From Rhodobacter capsulatus (GTDB lineage Bacteria > Pseudomonadota > Alphaproteobacteria > Rhodobacterales > Rhodobacteraceae): a stretch of DNA of 64,000 bases. The DNA is taken from assembly GCF_003254295.1 (NCBI RefSeq), contig NZ_QKZO01000008.1, positions 124,001-188,000 of the forward strand, read 5' to 3'. Made by a program: the position numbers and the translations under genes. The notes beneath the pieces are model-generated. The model searched no databases. It had not been told where the DNA came from and saw only the letters and a program-made list of their open reading frames with translations. Shown here one piece after another: positions 49,636 to 58,570 of the stretch; the first letter of the stretch is position 1, and each line of letters begins with the position of its first letter.

Positions 49636-50573
49636 ATGAGATGTCGAAAGGACATCCACCGCGGCACCCGGCAGATCGGCGGCAACCTGATCGAGATCAC
49701 CCATCCCGAGGGGGCGCGGCTGATCCTCGACGCGGGTCAGGCGCTCGAACTGCCGGAGGGCAAGGAAGACCGCCTGCCTGAGACGCTCGACACCAGCCGC
49801 CCGGCAACCGTGCTCAGCCATGCCCATCTTGATCACTGGGGGCTGGTGGCGCAGCTTCCTGCCGATTGGCCGGTGATGTGCGGGGCGGCGCCGGCGCGGC
49901 TGATCGCGGCCTCGCCCTTCGACAAGGGCAAGCTGCCGCATCGCCTGACGACCTGGGAAAGCCGCAGCGGGCCGATCCCGATCGGACCGTTCACCCTGAA
50001 GCCGTGGCTGACCGATCATTCCGCCTTCGACGCCTACATGTTGCAGATCGACGGCGCGGGGCGGCGTATCCTTTACATCGGTGATTTTCGCCGCCATGGC
50101 GCAAGGCGGCCTTGGTCGATGGGCTGATGAAACATCCCCCGAAGGGGATCGACCTGCTGATCACCGAGGGCACCAATCTTGGCACATCAAAGCCCACAGT
50201 GACCGAGACGGATCTGGAAAACTGGCTGGTCGAACGCAGCAAGACCGTGAAGGGGCGGATCTTCGTCTCTTGGTCGGGGCAGAATTTCGACCGCCTGACA
50301 ACGCTTTACCGCGTCGCCAAACGCACGCGGCGGGATCTGGTGATCGACCTTTACACCGCCGACATGCCCGAGCAGGTAGCCGAGGGCTCGGGGCTGCCCC
50401 GCCCCGGTTGGCCAAACCTGAAGGTGGTGTTGACCGCCGGATTGCGCCGTCTTTACGCCGACCGCTACGGCGAAAGCTGCATCGGCGGCATCAGCCGCAC
50501 CGGCCTCGGCGCCGCCGCGCTGATCGGCAGCCGCGCCATCGTGATGCTGCGCAAGGGGCGGTTTGCCGAATGA
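49636..50573 (+). pseudogene. Metallo-beta-lactamase-fold hydrolase, frameshifted
   Basis: The gene starts at 49636 with IHRGTRQIGGNLIE and the metal site SHAHLDHWG. The frame stops at 50127 after DFRRHG. From about 50098 the next frame reads on as KAALVDGLMKHPPKG..LLITEG to a stop at 50573. One base seems lost near CATGGC-GCAAGGCGG. The rejoined length of about 312 residues is also short for the family, so the C-terminus may be missing too. Related proteins are RNase J-like or ribonuclease Z-like hydrolases. It could be a sequencing slip or a real mutation. Confidence 0.75.
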
Positions 50574-50657
50574 GAAGTCGCAGCATCGCACCTGCAGAAA
50601 CTGGCGATAACCGCCGTCCGTCCAATGCTGTCGCTTCCGCGCACCGCTTTCTCGAGC

Positions 50658-51089
50658 CTATCGGGCCACTTTCTTGCGCACATAAAGCTCAAGCCGGTGA
50701 TGGACGATCTCATAGCCCAGGGCTTCGGCGATCTCGGCCTGAAGCGCCTCGATCCTCTCGTTGGCGAATTCGACCACCTCGCCGGTCTCGACATCGATGA
50801 TGTGATCGTGGTGGCGGGTCTCGGAATGCTCGAACCGCGCCGGTGTGCCTTCGAACTGATGACGCAGGATGACGCCCTGATTCTCCAGCTCTGTCAGGGT
50901 GCGATAGACGGTGGAGAGCGAAATTCCCGGCACCGCGGCCTCGGCGCGGCGATGCAACTCGACCGCTTCGGGGTGATCGTCGGCCGCCGCCAGAACCGAC
51001 AGGAGCGCGGCACGCTGGCGGGTGATGCGCACACCTGCACGGCGCAGCGCGTTCGTAAGTTTCTCGGCTCGGTGTTCTGTCTTTGTCAT
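50658..51089 (-). CDS. mur: Fur-family metal regulator (Mur/Fur type)
   Basis: 143 residues from ATG at 51089. The winged helix RITRQRAALLSVLAAADDHPEAVEL and STVYRTLTELENQGVILRH are typical. The C-terminal metal site is RHHDHIID. The zinc CxxC motifs of many Fur proteins are absent, as in Mn-dependent Mur of alphaproteobacteria. It is divergent from sitABCD with TGCAA-type operators between, so it is likely the repressor of the Mn importer and of itself. A longer start at 51149 would place an operator inside the gene. Confidence 0.85.
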   Translation of the reverse strand: MTKTEHRAEKLTNALRRAGVRITRQRAALLSVLAAADDHPEAVELHRRAEAAVPGISLSTVYRTLTELENQGVILRHQFEGTPARFEHSETRHHDHIIDVETGEVVEFANERIEALQAEIAEALGYEIVHHRLELYVRKKVAR

Positions 51090-51133
51090 CGTCTGCGTTT
51101 TGCACGAACACGCGCCTGTCGGCAAGCTCTTGT

Positions 51134-51148
51134 TGCAAGTGATTTGCA
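51134..51148. promoter_or_regulatory. Candidate Mur/Fur operator 1
   Basis: TGCAAGTGATTTGCA, a TGCAA-N5-TTGCA palindrome, 45 bp upstream of the regulator start. Confidence 0.7.
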
Positions 51149-51162
51149 TTTGCGACTACAGA

Positions 51163-51177
51163 TGCAAATGATTCTCA
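51163..51177. promoter_or_regulatory. Candidate Mur/Fur operator 2
   Basis: TGCAAATGATTCTCA, about 36 bp before sitA ATG. It is 29 bp (about three helical turns) from operator 1, in the same orientation. Confidence 0.7.
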
Positions 51178-51213
51178 GATAGACTTGCGGCAAACATGCA
51201 GGGGAGCACGCAA

Positions 51214-52101
51214 ATGATCGGCAGAAGATTTCTACTGGGCATGGCAACGGCGCTGGTGCTGGCCGGGCCCGCGGGCGCAAAGGACAAGCTCAAGGTGGTC
51301 ACCACGTTCACGGTGATCGCGGACATGGCGCAGAACGTGGCGGGCGATGCGGCCGAGGTGGTCTCGATCACCAAGCCCGGTGCCGAGATCCACGGCTATC
51401 AACCCACGCCGAGGGACCTGGTGAACGCGCAGGATGCCGATCTGATCCTCTGGAACGGGCTCAACCTGGAACGATGGTTCGAGCAGTTCCTCGCCAATCT
51501 GCGGGACGTGCCGGCCGCGACGATCTCTGACGGAATCGAACCGATCTCGATCGCGGGGGGCGATTATGACGGCAAGCCCAACCCCCATGCCTGGATGGCG
51601 CTTTCATCGGCGGAACTCTATATCGACAATATCCGCGCCGCGCTGAGCGCAGCCGATCCCGGAAATGCCGGGACCTATGCCGCCAATGCCGCGGCCTACA
51701 AGGCGCAGATTGCCGCCGTGATCGGTCCGCTGCGCGCGGCGGCGCGGGCGCTGCCCGAAGATCGTCGCTGGCTGGTGACCTCGGAAGGGGCGTTCTCCTA
51801 TCTTGCGCGGGATTTCGGTCTGACGGAGGTCTATCTCTGGCCGATCAATGCCGACGCGCAAGGCACGCCGCAGCAGGTGCGGGCCGTGATCGACACGGTG
51901 CGCGCCCACCGCATTCCGGTGGTCTTTTCCGAAAGCACGGTCTCCGACAAGCCCGCCCGGCAGGTCGCGCGCGAAACCGGCGCGCAATATGGCGGCGTGC
52001 TTTACGTCGACAGCCTCTCCGAGCCCGGCGGGCCGGTGCCGACCTATCTCGACCTGTTGCGCGTGACCTCGGAGACGATCGTGAAAGGCTTGCAGCCATG
52101 A
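51214..52101 (+). CDS. sitA: Manganese/zinc ABC transporter, binding protein SitA
   Basis: 295 residues. The start at 51214 has GGGGAG upstream; an ATG 18 bp before is less good. The signal peptide MIGRRFLLGMATALVLAGP precedes the metal-binding fold. The four ligand positions are seen in GAEIHGYQPTPRDL, KPNPHAWM, FSESTVSDKPA and LYVDSL (His, His, Glu, Asp), the Mn-type (SitA/PsaA) arrangement. It is first in sitABCD. Confidence 0.9.
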   Translation: MIGRRFLLGMATALVLAGPAGAKDKLKVVTTFTVIADMAQNVAGDAAEVVSITKPGAEIHGYQPTPRDLVNAQDADLILWNGLNLERWFEQFLANLRDVPAATISDGIEPISIAGGDYDGKPNPHAWMALSSAELYIDNIRAALSAADPGNAGTYAANAAAYKAQIAAVIGPLRAAARALPEDRRWLVTSEGAFSYLARDFGLTEVYLWPINADAQGTPQQVRAVIDTVRAHRIPVVFSESTVSDKPARQVARETGAQYGGVLYVDSLSEPGGPVPTYLDLLRVTSETIVKGLQP

Positions 52102-52952
52102 TCGAAGACGGCCTCCGCGCGACCGGCGTCACGGTCACCTATCGCAACGGCCATACCGCGCTGCGCGATGCCAGCTTCGCGATCCCGCGCGGCACGATCA
52201 CCGCGCTTGTTGGCGTGAATGGAGCCGGAAAATCAACCCTTTTCAAGGCGTTGATGGGCTTTGTTCCGGTTGCGGCCGGGCGGATCGAAATTCTTGGCCG
52301 CCCGGTGCGCGAGGTGATGAAGACGCAATCGGTGGCCTATGTGCCGCAAGCCGAAGAGGTCGACTGGAGCTTTCCGGTGCTGGTCGAGGATGTGGTGATG
52401 ATGGGCCGCTACGGCCACATGGGGTTTTTCCGTCGCCCCCGCCCCGCCGATCACGCGGCGGTCGCCGCCGCCCTGTCCCGCGTCGACATGACCGAATTCC
52501 GCAACCGCCAGATCGGCGAATTGTCGGGCGGCCAGAGAAAGCGCGTCTTCCTCGCCCGCGCATTGGCGCAGGACGCACAGGTGATCCTGCTCGACGAGCC
52601 CTTCGCCGGCGTCGATGTCGGGACCGAGGAGCAGATCATCGCGCTTCTGTGCGAGCTGCGCGCCGAGGGCCGGGTCATGCTGGTGGCCACCCACAACCTT
52701 GGCTCGGTGCCCGAATTCTGCGACCGGGTCGTTCTGGTGAAGGGGACGGTGCTGGCCTTCGGGCCGACGGCAGAGGTCTTCACGGCGGAAAAACTGCGCG
52801 CGGCTTTCGGGGGCGTGCTGCGCCATTTCATGCTGGACGGAGCGCATCTGCATGACGACAGCGATCCGCGCAAGCTGGAGGTCTTTTCGGACGATGAGCG
52901 CCCGCTGGTGATCTATGATGATCGCACCCGCACCGTGAAGGAGCGGTCATGA
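52098..52952 (+). CDS. sitB: Manganese ABC transporter ATPase SitB
   Basis: 284 residues. Walker A GVNGAGKSTLFKAL, signature LSGGQRKRVFLARALA and Walker B VILLDEPFAGVD are intact. ATGA overlap with sitA and sitC. The C-terminal tail of about 35 residues (LHDDSDPRKLEVFSDDERP) is as in SitB of related bacteria. Confidence 0.9.
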   Translation: MIEDGLRATGVTVTYRNGHTALRDASFAIPRGTITALVGVNGAGKSTLFKALMGFVPVAAGRIEILGRPVREVMKTQSVAYVPQAEEVDWSFPVLVEDVVMMGRYGHMGFFRRPRPADHAAVAAALSRVDMTEFRNRQIGELSGGQRKRVFLARALAQDAQVILLDEPFAGVDVGTEEQIIALLCELRAEGRVMLVATHNLGSVPEFCDRVVLVKGTVLAFGPTAEVFTAEKLRAAFGGVLRHFMLDGAHLHDDSDPRKLEVFSDDERPLVIYDDRTRTVKERS

Positions 52953-53803
52953 TCTGGCTCGAACCTTTTCAATACGGCTACATGACCAATGCGATCTGGG
53001 TCTCTGCCCTTGTCGGGGCGGTCTGCGCCTTCCTGTCGGCCTATCTGATGCTGAAGGGCTGGTCGCTGATCGGCGATGCGCTCTCGCATTCGGTCGTGCC
53101 CGGTGTCGCGGGGGCCTACATGCTGGGCCTGCCCTTCGCCCTCGGCGCGTTTCTCTCGGGGGGGCTTGCGGCGCTGGCGATGCTGTTCCTGCGCCAGCGT
53201 TCGGGGTTGAAGGAGGACGTGGTGATCGGGCTGATCTTCACCTCGTTCTTCGGGCTGGGGCTGTTCATGGTGTCGCTGAACCCGATGGCGGTCTCGATCC
53301 AGACCATCACCATGGGCAATATCCTTGCGATCTCGCCCGGGGATACGGTGCAGCTGCTGATCATCGGCGGCGTGTCGCTGGCGGTGCTGACGGTGAAATG
53401 GCGCGACCTGATGGCCATATTCTTCGACGAGGCCCATGCCCGGACGATCGGGCTGAACGTGGGGGCGCTGCAAGTGTTGTTTTTCACGCTGCTTTCGGCC
53501 TCGACGGTGGCGGCGATGCAGACCGTGGGGGCATTTCTGGTGATCGCGCTGGTGGTGACGCCGGGGGCGACGGCCTATCTGCTCACCGATCGTTTCCCGC
53601 GGCTCCTGGCGCTGTCGGTGATGATCGGCGCGCTGAGCTCCGCGGCGGGCGCTTATCTGAGCTATTTTCTCGACGGGGCGACGGGCGGCGTGATCGTCTG
53701 CCTGCAGACCGCTCTTTTTCTGGCGGCGCTCGTCCTTGCGCCCAAGCATGGGATGCTTGCCGCGCGCGCCCGCTCCCGTCAGGCCCTGAAGGAGAGCCCG
53801 TGA
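52949..53803 (+). CDS. sitC: Manganese ABC transporter permease SitC
   Basis: 284 residues with about eight helices; ABC-3 family (LKGWSLIGDALSHSVVPGVA, VALVVTPGATAYLLT). Overlaps sitB by ATGA and sitD by TGATG. Confidence 0.9.
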   Translation: MIWLEPFQYGYMTNAIWVSALVGAVCAFLSAYLMLKGWSLIGDALSHSVVPGVAGAYMLGLPFALGAFLSGGLAALAMLFLRQRSGLKEDVVIGLIFTSFFGLGLFMVSLNPMAVSIQTITMGNILAISPGDTVQLLIIGGVSLAVLTVKWRDLMAIFFDEAHARTIGLNVGALQVLFFTLLSASTVAAMQTVGAFLVIALVVTPGATAYLLTDRFPRLLALSVMIGALSSAAGAYLSYFLDGATGGVIVCLQTALFLAALVLAPKHGMLAARARSRQALKESP

Positions 53804-54633
53804 TGCAGGATCTTCTCTTGCCCTTCCAGTTTCCCTTCATGCAGAACGCATTCCTGATCATGGCGCTGATCGCCCCCGCCGCCGCGATGCTGAGCACGTT
53901 TCTCGTGCTCAAGGGCTGGTCGCTGATGGGCGATGCCACAAGTCACGCGGTTCTGCCGGGCGTCGTTCTCGCCTATCTTGCCGGTATCCCGCTGATCGTC
54001 GGCGCGTTTCTTGCCGGGCTGCTCTGCGCGGTCGCAACCGGAGTCATCAAGGACAATTCGCGGATCAAGCAGGATACGGTGATGGGCATCGTGTTCTCCG
54101 GCATGTTCGGTCTGGGCGTCGTGATCTACACCCAGATCGACAGCGCGCTGCATCTTGATCACATCCTGTTTGGCAACATGCTGGGCGTGGGCGCGCAGGA
54201 TCTTTGGACCGCCGGGCTGATCGCGGCGGGCGTCGTGCTGGTTTTCAGCGTGAAATGGCGCGATTTCCTCGTTTACAGCTTCGATCCGGCCCAGGCGCGG
54301 ATGATCGGGCTGCGCACGGGGTGGCTGCATTACGGGCTGCTGGCGATCTTGTCGGCAACCATCGTCGCGATGCTGTCGTCGGTGGGGATCATCTTGTCGG
54401 TGGCCTATCTGATCGCCCCGGGCGCAATCGCCTTTCTGCTGACGCGGCGCTTCGCGGCGATGTTGGTGACCTCTGTCGCCGTTGCGCTGATCGCCGGGAT
54501 CGTCGGGATCTACGTGGCCTTCCGGCTCGATGCAGGTCCCGCGCCAACCATCGTTCTGGTCCTGACGGGCATGTTCCTTGCGGCGCTCGTGCTCCGAGGG
54601 CGGCGCGAACGTCGGGTCCGACGATCGGCTTGA
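53803..54633 (+). CDS. sitD: Manganese ABC transporter permease SitD
   Basis: 276 residues with about eight helices; ABC-3 family, paralogue of SitC (LKGWSLMGDATSHAVLPGVV, IILSVAYLIAPGAIAFLL). It ends the operon with a basic tail (RGRRERRVRRSA). No clear terminator follows. Confidence 0.9.
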   Translation: MQDLLLPFQFPFMQNAFLIMALIAPAAAMLSTFLVLKGWSLMGDATSHAVLPGVVLAYLAGIPLIVGAFLAGLLCAVATGVIKDNSRIKQDTVMGIVFSGMFGLGVVIYTQIDSALHLDHILFGNMLGVGAQDLWTAGLIAAGVVLVFSVKWRDFLVYSFDPAQARMIGLRTGWLHYGLLAILSATIVAMLSSVGIILSVAYLIAPGAIAFLLTRRFAAMLVTSVAVALIAGIVGIYVAFRLDAGPAPTIVLVLTGMFLAALVLRGRRERRVRRSA

Positions 54634-54794
54634 GAGCCGTTGCCCCCCGTTGCCGGGCGCCGGATCGCGGGGACGTATCGGCGCCGCCATGCCCGCGACG
54701 GTCGCGCGGCCGGGATCTGTGCCGTGGTCCCGGGCGAAGCTGCGGTCGCCTCCGGTCGAAGGTCACCCCGGCGTCCCCCCATGACGGGATGGCC

Positions 54795-55436
54795 TTACCA
54801 GCGCAAGAGCCGTCGTCCGGCCACAGCGCCGAGGGCTGCGCAAAGCGCGATGCCGCCGCCATACCAGGTCACATAGAACATCGGCGAATCCTCGGGGCAA
54901 TGCAGCGAATAGCCTGCCACGGCAAAGGCCCCGACGGAGAGCCCCGCCAAGGCGCCGGTCAGCCGCGGTCGGGTCGAGGCGCCCGGGCGCAGCGCCGCAA
55001 GCCCAAGGCCAAGCGGCAAAAGCGAAAGCGATGTGATCGAGAGCAGGCAGGCGCCCGCCGTCTGTCCCAAAAGCTCGGTCTGCAGCCGATCCGGCGCCGT
55101 TGTCAGCGCCCGCGCAACAAAAAGCCCAAGCGCGAGGGCAAGCGGTGCGGCCAGCGGCCAAAGCGGAATGCGCGCAGCAGGTCGCGTGCTGGCGAACGTG
55201 GCCGAAAGCGCCAGCAGACCCAGCAGGAGCGGCACAAGCGTCTTGGCCGCGACGACGGGGGTCGAGAGCGTGTCCAGCAGTCCCTCCCGCAGGCCGAGGG
55301 TGGCATAAAGCACGGCCAATCCCGCCGCCAATCCGGCCAGCGCAAGGCCGATCACGCGGGCCGGGCGCAGCGGCGCGGGGGCGGGCGCGGCGGCCAGCCG
55401 GTCGATGAAGGCATTCGTCTGATCGGGCGTGGTCAT
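54795..55436 (-). CDS. nrsF: NrsF-type anti-sigma factor (DUF1109)
   Basis: 213 residues with six predicted helices and a short N-terminal cytosolic part (residues 1-25). Cysteines at positions 130 (TAGACLLSI) and 180 (YSLHCPED) fall almost exactly where NrsF of Caulobacter has its two metal-sensing cysteines (131 and 181, from memory). The family holds an ECF sigma factor at the membrane and releases it on metal stress. It starts 4 bp after the sigma gene. Identity as DUF1109 rests on this pattern and the neighbour. Confidence 0.85.
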   Translation of the reverse strand: MTTPDQTNAFIDRLAAAPAPAPLRPARVIGLALAGLAAGLAVLYATLGLREGLLDTLSTPVVAAKTLVPLLLGLLALSATFASTRPAARIPLWPLAAPLALALGLFVARALTTAPDRLQTELLGQTAGACLLSITSLSLLPLGLGLAALRPGASTRPRLTGALAGLSVGAFAVAGYSLHCPEDSPMFYVTWYGGGIALCAALGAVAGRRLLRW

Positions 55437-55440
55437 GGTC

Positions 55441-55986
55441 TCATCCTTTCACGATCTGGCGCAGGCGGGAAAGCGCGCGGTGCAGCGCCACCCGCGAGGC
55501 CCCCGCCGAAAGGCCAAGCGGCGCCCCGGCCGCCTCGGCACTTTCGCCCTCCAGCGTCACGGCCCGCACCAGCGCGGCCGAGCGCGCGTCGATCCGCGCC
55601 AGAAGCCGCTCCGCATCGCGCCCCGACAGCGGCGGCACGTGATGCGGGTCTTCGAGCGTCTCGACAAAGGGCTCGATCGGCACATGGATCGCGGTGCCGC
55701 GCCGCCTGCAGGCGTCGATCAGCTTGTAGCGCGCGATGGCATGAACCCAGGGCCGCACCGGGGCCTCGGGGCGCCAGCTGTGGCGCTTGAGGTGAAGCGC
55801 CAAGAGCACCTCTTGCAGCACGTCCTCGTGCTGATCGGGCGGCAGCGCACCGCCCCGGGCGCGCAGGATGGTGCGGATGGCCGGGCTGACCGCGCGCAGG
55901 AACTGCGCCAGCGCCGCCCGCGCATCTGCGCCGTCATCCGCATTGGCGCGACGCAGCAGATCGGCCCAGTCGTCGTGATCCGCCAT
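55441..55986 (-). CDS. sigF: ECF sigma factor, SigF type
   Basis: 181 residues. Region 2 has EDVLQEVLLALHLKRHSW and RPWVHAIARYKLIDACRRRG; region 4 ends LGLSAGASRVALHRALSRLR. The start at 55986 has GGAGGGAGAG upstream. With the DUF1109 protein next to it this fits the ECF16/SigF group. It follows the buf operon on the same strand after a 100-bp gap and probably drives the promoter before bufA. No such promoter is seen before its own start. Confidence 0.87.
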   Translation of the reverse strand: MADHDDWADLLRRANADDGADARAALAQFLRAVSPAIRTILRARGGALPPDQHEDVLQEVLLALHLKRHSWRPEAPVRPWVHAIARYKLIDACRRRGTAIHVPIEPFVETLEDPHHVPPLSGRDAERLLARIDARSAALVRAVTLEGESAEAAGAPLGLSAGASRVALHRALSRLRQIVKG

Positions 55987-56086
55987 CTCTCCCTCCGACC
56001 GCGCCGGGCGCGCTGCGCCAAGCCTATCCGATCTCGGGGACGCGGGGCAACGCAGCGCTTGGGCCGGGGGCAGCGCCAGGTCCATC

Positions 56087-56521
56087 TCAGCGCCCCCCGG
56101 GCTCAAACCCCAGCGCCCGGTCCAGAGAAAGCCGCCCGGGGCCAAGCACGACCAGCGCCAGCAGCGCCGAGGCCCAGAGCCCATGGGTAATCCAGGCCTC
56201 GGGATAAACGAAGATTTCGATCACCGCGGTCATGCCGATCAGGCCAAGCGCCGCAACCCGGGTGAAGAGCCCCAGGATCATCAGCGCGGGCAGAAGATGC
56301 TCGGCACTGGTGGCGAGAGGCGCGGCGATCTCGGGCGGGATCAGCGGCAGGGCGTAGTCGTGCTCGAACAGGTAATAAGTCGAAGGCTTGATCGTGACGC
56401 CCTCCACCTTGGTGCGGCCCGATTGCAAGAAGACGAAGGCGGGAAAGAGCCGCAAGGCGATGCGCACAAGATCAAGCGGCACCCGGGCCAAAGCCGCGTT
56501 CAGTCGGATCAGTGCCCTCAC
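56087..56521 (-). CDS. DoxX-family membrane protein of the buf operon
   Basis: 144 residues with four helices ([19 protein letters not shown] and [20 protein letters not shown] are DoxX features). The GTG start at 56521 overlaps the bufC stop by GTGA; a TTG 18 bp upstream is an alternative. In described bufferin operons a DoxX gene is the fourth member (often named bufD). Its role is unknown, perhaps redox support at the membrane. Confidence 0.85.
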   Translation of the reverse strand: MRALIRLNAALARVPLDLVRIALRLFPAFVFLQSGRTKVEGVTIKPSTYYLFEHDYALPLIPPEIAAPLATSAEHLLPALMILGLFTRVAALGLIGMTAVIEIFVYPEAWITHGLWASALLALVVLGPGRLSLDRALGFEPGGR

Positions 56522-57258
56522 GGCCCGGCTCTTTCGCAAAGCGCGCCCGCCTGCATCAGCGCGACCAGAAGCGCGGTGGGGTCAAGTTCGGGCGCATGGG
56601 CTGCGGCCTGCAGCAAGGTCTCGCCGCGCCCAAGCGCTGCAATCAGCGCGGCCTCGGCCGGGGCGATCGCACGAACCGGCACGTCAAAGGCGCGGTCGCG
56701 CAGGATCAGCGCGGTTTCCGGGCCGGAATGGACCGGCCCGGCCTCGGCGCCCGGCTGGTTGATGGCCCAGATCGCGACGGCGGGGGAGGCAAGGGGCAGG
56801 AGGATCACCGACGGGTGCAAGGCCAGACGCAGCCTTGCCGGATCGGCCCCGGTCAGCCGCGCGGGGGCAATCGGCGCGGCATCGGCGGCATGAAAGGCCA
56901 GTCCCCGCGCCCATTCGATCCGCGCCACATCGCCCATATAGGAAAAGGCCGCGAGCGGCGCGCAGGCGTCGAGACTGTCCGGGAAAGCCGCCCCCCATTC
57001 GTGCAGCACCGGGCTTTGCGGCGGATGCGCCGCGATGAAGTCCCGCGCCAGCGCGGCGAAGAACTCTGCGCCCACAAGGCGGGCGATGACCGGGAAGCGT
57101 GTCCTGAGCGCCGCGCAGAGGCTGAAGCTGACATTGTTGCGATAGACCGCAAAGCGGCGCGCGACTTCGGCGGGATCGGATGCGGTGACCTCTGGCGGGG
57201 CCGCGCCGTGCCGCAGCGCTGCGCCGAACCGCGCAAGGGTTGCGTCATGCGGGCTCAT
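56518..57258 (-). CDS. bufC: BufC/HvfC-type partner protein (DUF2063)
   Basis: 246 residues. The N-terminal DUF2063 domain has [20 protein letters not shown] and [18 protein letters not shown]; a second domain follows (about 145-246). In bufferin and related RiPP systems this protein brings the precursor to the MNIO enzyme. It overlaps bufB by 14 bp and the DoxX gene by 4 bp. Confidence 0.88.
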   Translation of the reverse strand: MSPHDATLARFGAALRHGAAPPEVTASDPAEVARRFAVYRNNVSFSLCAALRTRFPVIARLVGAEFFAALARDFIAAHPPQSPVLHEWGAAFPDSLDACAPLAAFSYMGDVARIEWARGLAFHAADAAPIAPARLTGADPARLRLALHPSVILLPLASPAVAIWAINQPGAEAGPVHSGPETALILRDRAFDVPVRAIAPAEAALIAALGRGETLLQAAAHAPELDPTALLVALMQAGALCERAGP

Positions 57259-58102
57259 GGCAGACCTCGCGCGCAAGGATCTCGGTGGCACGGTCGGCCT
57301 CGGCGGCAAGAGTTGGCCAGTCGGGCAGGTCATTGTCCCATTCGATCAGCGTGGGCAGCGGCCCGGTGCGGCGGATCGTTTCGGCGTAAAGCGCCCAGAC
57401 CGGATCGGCGACCGGGCTGCCATGCGCATCGATCAAGAGCGGCCCCGAGGGCAGGTGCTCGACCGCGTGCCCGCCCAGATGGATTTCGCCCACGGCGCCA
57501 AGGGGGAAATCGGCCATCATCGCCCGGGGATCACGGCGGTGATTGCTGCAGGAGACGAAGAGGTTGTTGAGATCGAGCAGCAGCCCGCAGCCGGTGCGGG
57601 TGGCGATGATGCGCAGAAATTCGGTCTCGGGGATCGTCGATTGCGCGAACAGCACATAGGTGGCGGGGTTCTCGAGCAGCATCTGCCGCCCGAGTGTTTC
57701 TTGCACCTGATCGACATGGGCGCAGACGGTGGTCAGGGTTTCCTCGGTATAGGGCAGCGGCAGAAGGTCGTTCAGATAGGCGCCGTCATGGCTTGACCAG
57801 GCCAGATGTTCGGAGAAGCTTTCGGGGGCATACCGATCGCAAAGGGTCTTGAGCCGGGCCAGATGATCGCGGTCCAGCGGCGCGGCGCCGCCGATCGACA
57901 GCCCCACCCCATGCACCGAAAGCGCATGATCGGCCCGCAGCGCGGTGAGCTGCGCATGGGGCAGGCCGCCCGCGCCCATGTAGTTCTCGGCATGGATTTC
58001 GAAGAACCCGACGCGGCGGCGGTCGGCACGGATCTGCTCGAAATGCGCGGGCTTGAAGCCAAGACCGGCGGTTCGGGGCAGGCAGGCGGGCAGATGGATC
58101 AT
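57245..58102 (-). CDS. bufB: BufB: MNIO enzyme (DUF692) modifying the bufferin precursor
   Basis: 285 residues with a TIM-barrel and iron ligands in the DUF692/MbnB order: [22 protein letters not shown] (His64), SEHLAW (His99), LLENPATY (Glu144), LLLDLNNLF (Asp177), IHLGGH (His208), DAHGSPV and EWDNDLP (Glu254). MNIO enzymes use two or three iron ions to turn cysteines into thiooxazole or related rings. GAGGAGG stands before ATG at 58102. The precursor gene is 53 bp upstream. This is the catalytic core of the operon. Confidence 0.92.
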   Translation of the reverse strand: MIHLPACLPRTAGLGFKPAHFEQIRADRRRVGFFEIHAENYMGAGGLPHAQLTALRADHALSVHGVGLSIGGAAPLDRDHLARLKTLCDRYAPESFSEHLAWSSHDGAYLNDLLPLPYTEETLTTVCAHVDQVQETLGRQMLLENPATYVLFAQSTIPETEFLRIIATRTGCGLLLDLNNLFVSCSNHRRDPRAMMADFPLGAVGEIHLGGHAVEHLPSGPLLIDAHGSPVADPVWALYAETIRRTGPLPTLIEWDNDLPDWPTLAAEADRATEILAREVCHEPA

Positions 58103-58123
58103 GGAAAACCTCCTCGGGCAAGG

Positions 58124-58146
58124 GAGGCGCGGAATGCCCGCGCCTC
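58124..58146 (-). promoter_or_regulatory. Perfect 9-bp stem-loop between bufA and bufB
   Basis: GAGGCGCGG-GCATT-CCGCGCCTC lies in the 53-bp gap and is followed on the minus strand by no T-run. It could protect the bufA message or partly stop transcription so that precursor outnumbers enzyme. Confidence 0.6.
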
Positions 58147-58155
58147 GACGCAGGG

Positions 58156-58473
58156 TTACGAGGCGATGTCGCGATCAAGGGCCATCAAGGCGCCGTGCCG
58201 GGCCATGCCATCGGCACCGGCGGGCAGTTCCATCGTCATGCAGGTGCCCGCGGGCACGAGCTTCCACGCATTGCCCTGGTAATCGACTTTCGAAGTGCCG
58301 GCGCAGGTGGTGCCGGGGCCCGCGGCGCAGTCGTTCTGCCCGGCCAGCGCGACGCCGAAGCATTTTTCCATGGTCTCGGCCTGCGCGGGCAGCGCCGCCA
58401 TCGCGCCAAGCGCGCCCGCAAGCGTGGCGGCAAGGGCGAAATGCGAAGCGCGGCGGGGGGGGGATGCGGTCAT
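58156..58473 (-). CDS. bufA: BufA1: bufferin copper-binding peptide precursor (DUF2282)
   Basis: 105 residues. A Sec signal peptide ([20 protein letters not shown], cleavage near 32) precedes a core with four cysteines at 38, 49, 57 and 78 in the bufferin order: [35 protein letters not shown] and PAGTCM. In described bufferins two of these cysteines become thiooxazoles that bind copper. GGGAGA precedes ATG at 58473. It leads the operon and has a SigF-like promoter 50 bp upstream. Confidence 0.92.
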   Translation of the reverse strand: MTASPPRRASHFALAATLAGALGAMAALPAQAETMEKCFGVALAGQNDCAAGPGTTCAGTSKVDYQGNAWKLVPAGTCMTMELPAGADGMARHGALMALDRDIAS

Positions 58474-58523
58474 GGTCTGTCTCCCTGTGGGTTGCGAAGA
58501 GCTCCCTTGCCCTTCCCCTTACA

Positions 58524-58550
58524 GTTCGCAGCCGCCGCTGCCTTCGTTAC
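58524..58550 (-). promoter_or_regulatory. Candidate SigF promoter of the buf operon
   Basis: On the minus strand GTAAC (58550-58546), a 17-bp spacer and CGAAC (58528-58524). This matches the SigF-type GTAAC / CGAA pattern recalled for Caulobacter. The predicted start site is near 58517, giving a leader of about 45 nt. Confidence 0.65.
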
Positions 58551-58570
58551 AGTCCTCACGCAGCCGTGAT

